Assembly: GCA_964614585.1 (NCBI GenBank)
Contig: CAZTLW010000050.1
Location: 1 to 15,209, forward strand
DNA from: JAHEFX01 sp964614585
GTDB taxonomy: Bacteria > Actinomycetota > Acidimicrobiia > Spongiisociales > JAENVV01
Direction: 5' to 3'
Length of the DNA: 15,209 nucleotides
This document shows positions 6,987 through 12,814 of this stretch, in pieces. Position 1 is the stretch's first letter; each line of letters begins with the position of its first letter. The translations under genes and the position numbers were made by a program. The notes beneath the pieces were generated by a model. The model ran no database searches, was not told where the DNA came from, and saw nothing but the letters and a program-made list of their open reading frames with translations.

Positions 6987-7023
6987 GGTACCCAGTACCC
7001 GATACCGGCGGCCGTAGGCCGCC
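6987..7023 (+). repeat. GTAC heptad repeat with terminal hairpin, copy 2
   Basis: GGTACCC (6987-6993), AGTACCC (6994-7000) and a decayed GATACC place GTAC-like cores at 6988, 6995 and 7002, seven bases apart. A perfect hairpin follows: GGCGGCC at 7007-7013, GTA at 7014-7016, GGCCGCC at 7017-7023. Its last base is the final base of the glgC stop codon (minus strand), so for glgC the hairpin starts immediately after translation ends. The element has the same plan as copies 1 and 3. Confidence 0.72.
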
Positions 7024-8267
7024 TACTCGATGACCTGGTTCTTCGGGAGCACCGTGATCCCCTCGTCGGTGACCGTCCAGCCGCGCTCGCGGTCGAGGTC
7101 CGGGTCGACGCCGATCTGGTAGCCGGGCGGGACGACGATGCCCTTGTCGAGGATGGCGTTGCGCACGATGGCCCCCTCCCCCACCTCGCAGCGGTCGAAG
7201 AGCACCGAGCCGGTCACCTCGGCGCCGCCCTCCACCCGCACCCGGGGATGCAGCACCGACCGGTGGATGCGCCCACCCGTGACGATGACGCCGTTGGCGA
7301 GGATCGCATTGCCGACGACGCCGGGCCCGTATTGGCCCGACGGGACCAGCTTCGTCGGCGGGTACGGACGGACGTCGGTCAGGATCGGCCAGTCCGAGTT
7401 GTAGAGGTTGAAGACCGGCTCCGGTTCGACGAGGTCCATGGTCGCGTCGTAGTAGGCCTGCAGCGTCCCGACGTCCCGCCAGTAGGCATGGTCGCGGTCC
7501 GTGGAGCCCGGGATCTCGTTCTCCTCGAAGTCGTAGACGTGGGCCGAGCCACGCTCCACCGCGGCGGGGATGATGTTGCCTCCGAGGTCGTGGGCCGAGT
7601 CCGTGCGATCCGCGTCGTCCGATACCAGCTCGACGAGGCAGTCCGTGTCGAAGACGTAGTTGCCCATGGAGGCATAGGCCCGGGTCGGGTCGTCCGGCAT
7701 GGCCGGGGGATCCGACGGCTTCTCGAGGAACCGCTCGATGCGGGTCGACGGCCCTCGCTCGATGATGCCGAACTGGTGGGCGTCGGCAATCGGCACGGGG
7801 ATGCCCGCCACCGTCACTCCCGCCCCGGACTCCACGTGCTGTTCCAGCATCTGGGCCGGGTCCATCCGGTAGATGTGGTCGGCGCCGAACACGAAGACGT
7901 AGTCCGGATGCTCGTCGGAGAGGATGTTGAGGTTCTGGAAGATGGCGTCGGCGCTGCCGAGGAACCATCGCTTGCCGGCCCGCATCTGGGCGGGCACGGA
8001 GGTGATGTAGTTGCCGAGCAGGGTCGACATGCGCCACGTGCGCGAGAGGTGCATGTCCAGCGAGTGCGACTTGTACTGGGTCAACACGACGATCCGCCGA
8101 TAGCCGCCGTTGACCAGGTTGGACAGCGCGAAGTCGATGAGCCGGTAGTGGCCGCCGAACGGCACGGAGGGTTTGGCCCGACCGTCGGTGAGCGGCGACA
8201 AGCGCCGGCCCTCGCCGCCGGCGAGGACCATCGAGAGCACCGAGCGGGTGCGTACCCGGGTCGTCAT
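7023..8267 (-). CDS. glgC: Glucose-1-phosphate adenylyltransferase (ADP-glucose pyrophosphorylase)
   Basis: A 414-residue enzyme making ADP-glucose from glucose-1-phosphate and ATP, the committed step of glycogen synthesis. The nucleotide-binding start is GGEGRRLSPLTDGRAKPSVPFGG (17-39). Further marks are WFLGSADAIFQNL (101-113), the metal/substrate motif GADHIYRMD (128-136), FGIIE (166-170), FLEKPSDPP (180-188) and MGNYVFDTD (201-209). The last 120 or so residues carry the hexapeptide left-handed beta-helix repeats typical of GlgC. The ATG overlaps the glgB stop as ATGA, so glgB and glgC form one translationally coupled unit. A TAG stop is followed at once by a hairpin. glgA is not in the window. 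Confidence 0.95.
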   Translation of the reverse strand: MTTRVRTRSVLSMVLAGGEGRRLSPLTDGRAKPSVPFGGHYRLIDFALSNLVNGGYRRIVVLTQYKSHSLDMHLSRTWRMSTLLGNYITSVPAQMRAGKRWFLGSADAIFQNLNILSDEHPDYVFVFGADHIYRMDPAQMLEQHVESGAGVTVAGIPVPIADAHQFGIIERGPSTRIERFLEKPSDPPAMPDDPTRAYASMGNYVFDTDCLVELVSDDADRTDSAHDLGGNIIPAAVERGSAHVYDFEENEIPGSTDRDHAYWRDVGTLQAYYDATMDLVEPEPVFNLYNSDWPILTDVRPYPPTKLVPSGQYGPGVVGNAILANGVIVTGGRIHRSVLHPRVRVEGGAEVTGSVLFDRCEVGEGAIVRNAILDKGIVVPPGYQIGVDPDLDRERGWTVTDEGITVLPKNQVIE

Positions 8268-10129
8268 CCCCCATCCAGGTTGGCTGGAGCCAAGACTACG
8301 ACTCCCAGGGGCGGCACCGTCACCTCACCGACGGGCCGGTCGCCGTCGCGGGCCACGTCGATCCCGCCGAGGTTGCCGATGCCGGCGCCGCCGTAGCGGT
8401 CGGCGTCGGAGTTGAGCAACTCGACCCAGCGTCCCGACACCGGGAATGGGATCGGGTAGCGGCGCGGGATCGGTGTCGTCCCCATGAGGACGACGCAGGG
8501 TCGGGCGCCGCCCACCGGGTCGTAGCGGGCCCAGGCCATCACCCCGAGGTCGGCCTCCTCGGCGACGAGCCACTCGAACCCGCGGGGGTCGTGGTCGCCC
8601 CGATGGAGGGCACCCTCGGAGCGGATGAGCCGGTTCAGGTCCCCCACGAGGCTGGAGACGCCCGCGTGGTTCGGCTCGTCGACCAGGTCCCACGGCAGCG
8701 ACCCGTCGTGGTTCCACTCGGTCGGCTGGGCGATCTCGCCGCCCATGAACAGCAACGGCTTGCCCGGCAGCATCCACTGATAGGCGAGCAGGAGGCGCAG
8801 GTTGGCGAACCGCTGCCACTCGTCGCCGGGCATCTTGCCGAGCAGGGAACCCTTCCCGTGGACCACCTCGTCGTGCGACAGCGGGAGCATGAAGGCCTCG
8901 GTGAAGGCGTACATCCCACGGAAGGTGAGTTCGGAGTGATGGTGACGGCGGTGGATGGGATCGCGGGCGAAATGGGTGAGCGTGTCGTTCATCCAGCCCA
9001 TGTCCCACTTCCAGGCGAACCCGAGGCCGCCGTCGTGGGGCGACTTCGTCACACCCGGCCACGCCGTCGACTCCTCGGCGATGCTGCGCACCCCGGGGTG
9101 GCGGGTTTGGAGCGACTCGTTGACGTCCGTGAGCAGCGACATCGCCTCGAGGTTCTCCCTGCCGCCGTACCGGTTCGGGATCCACTCGCCCTCGGGCCGC
9201 GAGTAGTCGAGGTACAGCATCGAGGCAACCGCGTCGACGCGGATCGCGTCGACGTGGTAGCGGTCGACCCAGAAGTGCGCCGACGACCGCAGGAACGACC
9301 GGACCTCGTTGCGCCCGTAGTTGAAGACATGGCTCTGCCAATCGGGATGGAACCCCTGCCGAGGATCCTCGTGCTCGTAGAGGGCGGTGCCGTCGAAACG
9401 GCCGAGGGCGTGGGCATCGGTCGGGAAGTGGGAGGGGACCCAGTCGAGGATGACGCCGATCCCGGCCTGGTGCAGGCGGTCGACGAGCGCCATGAAGTCC
9501 TGGGGGGTGCCGTAGCGGGCGGTCGGCTGGAAGTAGCCGGTGACCTGGTAGCCCCACGACCCGAAGAAGGGGTGCTCCATGATGGGGAGGAACTCGACAT
9601 GGGTGAAGCCGTGGCGATGGACGTGCTCGACGAGCGGGTCGGCGAGGTCCCGGAAGGGTCGCCAGGTGCCGGTCATCCACGAGCCGAGGTGGACCTCGTA
9701 GATCGAGATCGGGGCGTCGTGGGCCTGTCGCTCACCCCGGGTGGCGAGCCAGGCATCGTCGGACCACGCATGGTCGAGCCCCCACACGACGGAGGCGGTC
9801 TTCGGCGGCACCTCGCCGTGGAAGGCGAAGGGATCGGACTTGACGAGGATCTCGCCACCCATCGTCTCGACGGCGTACTTGTAGGTGCTGCCGACGCCGA
9901 TGCCGGCGATGTGGCATTCCCAGATGCCGGAGTCGGACCCCCACATCCGGTCGGTGCCGGGAGTCCAGCCGTTGCCGTCGGTGAGCACCGACACGGCCCG
10001 GGCGTTGGGCGCCCAGACGCGAAACCACGCCCCGTCGGCATCGGGGTGGCAGCCGAGGACCTCGTAGAGCTGGTCGTGGCGGCCCTCGGCGAAGAGCCAT
10101 CGGTCGTCGTCGGTGATCGGTCGCGCCAT
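8264..10129 (-). CDS. glgB: 1,4-alpha-glucan branching enzyme (GH13)
   Basis: A 621-residue enzyme adding alpha-1,6 branches to glycogen. The N-terminal CBM48 domain covers roughly residues 20-115 (RVWAPNARAVSVLTD). The GH13 barrel follows: YEVHLGSW (144-151), EFLPIMEHPFFGSWGYQVTGYF (179-200), the nucleophile aspartate in AIRVDAV (D299), the acid/base glutamate in IAEEST (about 352) and the transition-state aspartate in LSHDEVVHG (D420). At 621 residues it lacks the extra N1 domain of the 730-residue E. coli type. The frame also has a TTG at 10132, but ATG at 10129 is preferred; a possible -10 hexamer TAGGTT ends six bases before it. It leads the glgB-glgC operon and is divergent from the ECHDC3-like gene. 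Confidence 0.95.
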   Translation of the reverse strand: MARPITDDDRWLFAEGRHDQLYEVLGCHPDADGAWFRVWAPNARAVSVLTDGNGWTPGTDRMWGSDSGIWECHIAGIGVGSTYKYAVETMGGEILVKSDPFAFHGEVPPKTASVVWGLDHAWSDDAWLATRGERQAHDAPISIYEVHLGSWMTGTWRPFRDLADPLVEHVHRHGFTHVEFLPIMEHPFFGSWGYQVTGYFQPTARYGTPQDFMALVDRLHQAGIGVILDWVPSHFPTDAHALGRFDGTALYEHEDPRQGFHPDWQSHVFNYGRNEVRSFLRSSAHFWVDRYHVDAIRVDAVASMLYLDYSRPEGEWIPNRYGGRENLEAMSLLTDVNESLQTRHPGVRSIAEESTAWPGVTKSPHDGGLGFAWKWDMGWMNDTLTHFARDPIHRRHHHSELTFRGMYAFTEAFMLPLSHDEVVHGKGSLLGKMPGDEWQRFANLRLLLAYQWMLPGKPLLFMGGEIAQPTEWNHDGSLPWDLVDEPNHAGVSSLVGDLNRLIRSEGALHRGDHDPRGFEWLVAEEADLGVMAWARYDPVGGARPCVVLMGTTPIPRRYPIPFPVSGRWVELLNSDADRYGGAGIGNLGGIDVARDGDRPVGEVTVPPLGVVVLAPANLDGG

Positions 10130-10135
10130 CAAACC

Positions 10136-10141
10136 AACCTA
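10136..10141 (-). promoter_or_regulatory. Possible -10 hexamer TAGGTT of glgB
   Basis: On the minus strand TAGGTT ends six bases before the glgB ATG (10129), one base closer than the seven-base spacing seen elsewhere. AGGTTGG could instead act as a weak Shine-Dalgarno sequence, so leaderless use is less certain here. Confidence 0.4.
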
Positions 10142-10167
10142 GCCCCACCCGCGCCCACGTCCATCGG

Positions 10168-10173
10168 TAGCGT
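10168..10173 (+). promoter_or_regulatory. -10 hexamer TAGCGT, leaderless promoter of the ECHDC3-like gene
   Basis: TAGCGT, then seven bases (CGCCGCC), then the ATG at 10181, with no Shine-Dalgarno sequence. It lies back to back with the glgB promoter in a 51-base divergent spacer (10130-10180). Confidence 0.6.
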
Positions 10174-10180
10174 CGCCGCC

Positions 10181-10945
10181 ATGTACGACCACATCGACGT
10201 GACCGATGACGGGCCGTTTCGGGTCATCACGATGCAGCGGCCCCATCGCCGCAACTCGCTCTCCGAGGAGCACCTGGCCGAGCTCGACCGAGCCCTCGCC
10301 GAGGCGTCGGAGTCGGACGCTCGCGGGGTCATCATCGCCGCCGAGGGACCCGTCTTCAGCTCGGGCCACGACTTCGAGGACATGTCCGGGCGCGACCTGC
10401 CTGGCATGGAGCAACTGCTCGAGCTGTGTGGCACGGTCATGCAGCGGATCCCGACCATGCCCCAACCGGTCATCGCCCAGGTCGAAGGGCTGGCCACCGC
10501 GGCGGGCTGCCAACTGGTTGCCTCCTGCGACCTGGCCGTCGCCGGCGAGTCGAGCCACTTCCAACTCCCCGGTGGCCGAGGTGGTTGGGGCTGCACGACG
10601 CCCGCCGTGGGCGTGGCCCGGGCCGTGGGCCGCAAGCACGCCCTCGAGATGCTGCTCACCGGCGACGCCATCGACGCCGAGACGGCGCTGGCCTGGGGCC
10701 TCGTGAACCGGGTCGTGCCCGACGACCAGGTGGCCGACGCCACCCGGGAACTGCTGACCGCCGCCACCCGGGGTTCGGCCCTGGCCAAGGGCGTCACCAA
10801 GCAGGCGTTCTACAAGCAGGTCGACCTCCCGGTGCCGCAGGCCTACGACTACGCCACCCGGGTGATGGCGGCCTCGTCCCAGCTGCCACCGGCGCAGGAG
10901 GGCATCGCCGCGTTCTTGGAGAAGCGGCGCCCCACCTTCGACTGA
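10181..10945 (+). CDS. Crotonase-fold protein, ECHDC3-like enoyl-CoA hydratase relative
   Basis: A 254-residue crotonase-superfamily protein. The oxyanion-hole segments are present (EGPVFSSGHDFEDM, 55-68, and EGLATAAGCQLVASCDLAVA, 102-121), as is the family C-terminus. The segments GLATAAGCQLVASCD, VGRKHALEMLLTGDAI, KQAFYKQ and AQEGIAAFLEKRRPTF closely follow eukaryotic and bacterial ECHDC3-type proteins. At the position of rat hydratase Glu144 (GGGCEL) there is Gln111, and at that of Glu164 (QPEILLG) the sequence reads LPGGRGGWG with no glutamate. Classical hydration chemistry is therefore doubtful; the true reaction is unknown. The start at 10181 is preferred over a very long upstream open frame that is only the antisense of glgB. 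Confidence 0.85.
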   Translation: MYDHIDVTDDGPFRVITMQRPHRRNSLSEEHLAELDRALAEASESDARGVIIAAEGPVFSSGHDFEDMSGRDLPGMEQLLELCGTVMQRIPTMPQPVIAQVEGLATAAGCQLVASCDLAVAGESSHFQLPGGRGGWGCTTPAVGVARAVGRKHALEMLLTGDAIDAETALAWGLVNRVVPDDQVADATRELLTAATRGSALAKGVTKQAFYKQVDLPVPQAYDYATRVMAASSQLPPAQEGIAAFLEKRRPTFD

Positions 10946-10950
10946 CGCCC

Positions 10951-10956
10951 TACGAT
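10951..10956 (+). promoter_or_regulatory. -10 hexamer TACGAT, leaderless promoter of the small ORF
   Basis: TACGAT, seven bases (CCGACCC), then the ATG at 10964, in the same geometry as the confident leaderless genes. It is the main evidence that the 58-codon frame is a gene. Confidence 0.5.
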
Positions 10957-10963
10957 CCGACCC

Positions 10964-11140
10964 ATGGACGGACGCTGCCTCGATGACACCGCCGAGCGGG
11001 CCTTCGGGGCGGAGTCGACCCCTCAACGACCGCGGCGGCGCCGATTCCGACGCCGACCGCTCCGCCGGTTCGTCTCGGCCGACCCCGAGCGCCCGGCCGA
11101 GCCAACCGATGACGAGGAGCCCGCGGGCCCTCAGTCGTAG
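10964..11140 (+). CDS. Predicted 58-residue protein with basic middle and acidic tail
   Basis: An open frame of 58 codons starts 18 bases after the ECHDC3-like stop. The product has a mixed N-terminus (MDGRCLDDTAERAFG), an arginine-rich block (about 22-35, PRRRRFRRRPLRR) and an acidic proline-rich tail (DDEEPAGPQS). No family is recognised. Support comes from the leaderless -10 hexamer placed exactly seven bases upstream and from the fact that it fills the gap up to the convergent nitroreductase gene, overlapping its stop by ten bases. The composition suggests nucleic-acid binding or a disordered protein, but that is a guess. In GC-rich DNA a chance frame of this size is possible. Confidence 0.45.
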   Translation: MDGRCLDDTAERAFGAESTPQRPRRRRFRRRPLRRFVSADPERPAEPTDDEEPAGPQS

Positions 11141-11619
11141 CGTTCGAAGTGGGCCAACTCGTCCTGGGGCCTGCGCCCCCCGAACCGGGCCGGTTCTGCC
11201 GACGGGGCTGGATGGCCGACCACCACCGCATATCGGCACCGCCGTCCCTCCGGGAGGCCGAGCACCTCGGCGGCGTCGCCGTCCCGGTGGAGGGTGATGG
11301 GGCACGAGGCGAGGCCAAGGGCGTCGGCGGCCAACATGAGGTTCTGGGCGAGACGGCCGGTGTCGAACTCGTAGCCCTCGGGCTCCTGGACGAGGGCCAC
11401 GACCAGCGGCGCAGTGCGCATGGGCGTCGTGAAGTCACCACAGTCGGCGAGCCGCTCCTGTTGCTCGGGGTCACGGATCACCACCCACGACCAGTTCTGG
11501 CGGTTCTTCGACGACCCGGTCCAGCGCAGCGCCTCGAGCAGCTTGGCGAGGTCGTCGTCGGAGACCGGTTCGTCGGTGAACGAGCGGATGGCCCGCAGGC
11601 CGAGGATGTCGTCGTACAT
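11131..11619 (-). CDS. Nitroreductase-family protein (FMN-dependent)
   Basis: A 162-residue short member of the nitroreductase superfamily. The N-terminal MYDDILGLRAIRSFTDEPV has the R-x-x-R-S-F FMN-phosphate motif (R9, R12), followed by WTGSSKNRQNWSWVVI (33-48, matching the P-S-x-x-N-x-Q-x-W segment of the family), GRLAQNLMLAADALGLASC (88-106) and a C-terminal YAVVVGHPA strand. Family members reduce nitro groups, quinones or other electron-poor substrates, or do special chemistry such as F420-linked reduction; the substrate is unknown. The start at 11619 is set by the family N-terminus and a leaderless -10 hexamer. It is last in a leftward group of three, with its own promoter in the 20-base gap. 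Confidence 0.85.
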   Translation of the reverse strand: MYDDILGLRAIRSFTDEPVSDDDLAKLLEALRWTGSSKNRQNWSWVVIRDPEQQERLADCGDFTTPMRTAPLVVALVQEPEGYEFDTGRLAQNLMLAADALGLASCPITLHRDGDAAEVLGLPEGRRCRYAVVVGHPAPSAEPARFGGRRPQDELAHFERYD

Positions 11620-11626
11620 GGCCCCG

Positions 11627-11632
11627 AGGGTA
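11627..11632 (-). promoter_or_regulatory. -10 hexamer TACCCT, leaderless promoter of the nitroreductase gene
   Basis: On the minus strand TACCCT is followed by CGGGGCC (seven bases) and the ATG at 11619. The gap to the upstream stop is only 20 bases, so the -35 region would lie inside the upstream membrane-protein gene. Confidence 0.6.
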
Positions 11633-11639
11633 CGCCCGG

Positions 11640-12179
11640 TCAGCCCGAGCGGTACTGGACCAGCACCCCGACGAGCACTGCCACGGCGAAGGCCCCCAGG
11701 TAGACCACCGGGTCCCACCCCTCCGTGAACGACCCGAGACCGGCCGAGAGCACCGCCGTCGCTCCCCAGGCCGACGTGAGGCCCACGATGGCGCCCTTGA
11801 ACGCGACCGCCGCCACCACGGCACCGAGGGCCCCGGCCACGAGGGACACCACCAGCCCACCGGTCTGGCCGAGATCGGTGACGATGTCGAGGTCCCGGAG
11901 GGCCGGGGCGACGAAGGTGGCCGCCAACACGAAGCCGATGAGCGACATCGTCGCCTTGGTGAGGGTGCGCGTCACCAGGGCGAGGACGAGGCCGACGAGG
12001 GCGGCGACCACGTACCGGGTGGTGTCGGTCCACTCGGCCGTCAGGTCGAAGAACGGCATCAACTGCAAGGCCCCACCGAACCCGGCGAGGGCCACGGCGA
12101 GCCAGACCAGGCGGTAGCCGAAGAGCAGGGCGACGAGGCCCGCCCCGACGGCGACCCACTGGACGTCGCCGAGGTCCAT
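11640..12179 (-). CDS. Multi-pass membrane protein, TMEM198/DUF4203-like
   Basis: A 179-residue, very hydrophobic protein with about six or seven predicted helices (roughly 8-25, 28-42, 58-75, 80-98, 107-128, 132-148 and 156-174). The glycine-rich helices and the paired turn GYRLVWLAVALAGFGGAL recall TMEM198/DUF4203-type proteins, but this is only a pattern impression. No catalytic motif is seen. Its ATG follows the Yip1-like stop directly, with no bases between and no Shine-Dalgarno sequence, so the two proteins are almost certainly co-translated and may work together in the membrane. The function is unknown. Confidence 0.75.
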   Translation of the reverse strand: MDLGDVQWVAVGAGLVALLFGYRLVWLAVALAGFGGALQLMPFFDLTAEWTDTTRYVVAALVGLVLALVTRTLTKATMSLIGFVLAATFVAPALRDLDIVTDLGQTGGLVVSLVAGALGAVVAAVAFKGAIVGLTSAWGATAVLSAGLGSFTEGWDPVVYLGAFAVAVLVGVLVQYRSG

Positions 12180-12680
12180 CTACACCGACAGGCCGGCGAT
12201 CGCGAGCCCGAAGAGCAGCGCGAAGACGATGACGATGCCGATGATGATGGCCGCCGGGATGAGGACGATCACCACCGCCACGCCGGTGCCGACGGCGTGG
12301 CTCTCGCGGACTGCGATGACGGCGCACACGAAGGCGTAGATGCTGCCGAGGATGCCAACGATGGGGATGGCCGAGAGGGCGCTTGGCACCGACGCGTAGG
12401 CCAGCGTCCGCAGCAGCCCGAGGTAGTTGGCCTGACCACCGAACAGCTTGCCGACGAGCAGCAGGATGCCGGCACCGATGACGAGGCCGATGACGGCACC
12501 GATGGCGCCCCCGATGAGCGAGACGAAGCTGCCATCACCGATGAGCCAGCCGAGCAGGCCGCCGACGGCACCGACGATGGCGGCGACGGCGAACGCCTCG
12601 CCGGTGAGGCCCTCGTCCCGGTCGATCTCCTGGTAGGTCGGCGCGTCCAGTCGCAGGACGCCGAGTATGCGTTCGACCAC
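12180..12680 (-). CDS. Yip1-domain membrane protein
   Basis: A 166-residue protein with a short cytoplasmic N-terminus (MVERILGVLRLDAPTYQEIDRDEGLTGEAF) followed by about five hydrophobic helices. This is the arrangement of bacterial Yip1-family proteins, where conserved RILGxLRLD and YxEIxxD segments precede the membrane domain. The glycine-rich second helix pair and LLRTLAYASVPSALSAIP (about 105-122) fit the family. The frame is open to 12797, but GTG at 12680 is chosen: GGGAGGA at 12688-12694 on the minus strand is a strong Shine-Dalgarno site seven bases upstream, and the family N-terminus begins there. It is divergent from the CstB-like gene. Its function in bacteria is not established. 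Confidence 0.8.
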   Translation of the reverse strand: MVERILGVLRLDAPTYQEIDRDEGLTGEAFAVAAIVGAVGGLLGWLIGDGSFVSLIGGAIGAVIGLVIGAGILLLVGKLFGGQANYLGLLRTLAYASVPSALSAIPIVGILGSIYAFVCAVIAVRESHAVGTGVAVVIVLIPAAIIIGIVIVFALLFGLAIAGLSV

Positions 12681-12687
12681 CGCTGGT

Positions 12688-12694
12688 TCCTCCC
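12688..12694 (-). promoter_or_regulatory. Shine-Dalgarno site GGGAGGA deciding the Yip1-like start
   Basis: GGGAGGA on the minus strand is separated by seven bases from the GTG at 12680 and rules in favour of this start over upstream in-frame options. Confidence 0.7.
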
Positions 12695-12720
12695 GTCGGG
12701 TTACTCCCCCATTGAAGCAA

Positions 12721-12740
12721 CGCCCCGGGCCGTCGGGGCG
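12721..12740. repeat. 7-bp stem hairpin in the divergent spacer
   Basis: CGCCCCG (12721-12727) pairs with CGGGGCG (12734-12740) around a six-base loop. It lies between the Yip1-like start and the CsoR/CstR-like palindrome, and would fall within a Yip1 leader if that transcript starts further upstream. Its role is unclear. Confidence 0.45.
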
Positions 12741-12753
12741 ACAATCCGACCAC

Positions 12754-12782
12754 TTGACCTGATACCCCCGGGGGTATACCAT
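12754..12782 (+). promoter_or_regulatory. Promoter of the CstB-like gene (TTGACC - 17 bp - TACCAT)
   Basis: The -35 TTGACC (12754-12759) and the -10 TACCAT (12777-12782) are 17 bases apart, the classical spacing for the housekeeping sigma factor. This is the best-formed two-part promoter in the window. Transcription would start near 12790, giving a leader of about 25 bases. A perfect palindrome fills the spacer between the two elements. Confidence 0.65.
12762..12777. promoter_or_regulatory. CsoR/CstR-type operator (perfect 16-bp palindrome)
   Basis: ATACCCCCGGGGGTAT is an exact palindrome. It has the ATACC-C/G-tract-GGTAT form of operators bound by the CsoR/RcnR/FrmR/CstR repressor family. 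It sits between the -35 and -10 elements and touches the first base of the -10, so a bound repressor would block polymerase. The gene it controls is CstB-like, which favours a CstR-type (persulfide-sensing) repressor over a copper sensor. No such repressor gene is in the window. Confidence 0.65.
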
Positions 12783-12802
12783 TCGTCCGACGACCACACC
12801 GC

Positions 12803-12808
12803 AGGAGA
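12803..12808 (+). promoter_or_regulatory. Shine-Dalgarno site AGGAGA for the CstB-like GTG start
   Basis: AGGAGA lies six bases before the GTG at 12815 and supports this non-ATG start. Confidence 0.65.
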
Positions 12809-12814
12809 TCCGCC

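Noticed and set aside
5032..7017. Long rightward frame opposite fumC
   Set aside because: It is the antisense of fumC and then crosses the repeat spacer; no recognisable domain and no start signal.
7007..7023. Classical rho-independent terminator of glgC
   Set aside because: The hairpin is well placed right after the stop, but no T-tract follows on the minus strand, so it is kept as a structural repeat with a possible termination role.
7007..7026. REP element of the RAYT type (GTAG next to a hairpin)
   Set aside because: GTAG precedes the hairpin on the minus strand in this copy only; copies 1 and 3 do not have it in the same place, and no RAYT/TnpA transposase gene is in the window.
8591..10180. 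Very long open frame running rightwards into the ECHDC3-like gene
   Set aside because: It is antisense to glgB over its whole length, has no family features, and arises from GC-rich codon bias. The real start at 10181 has the leaderless motif and the family N-terminus.
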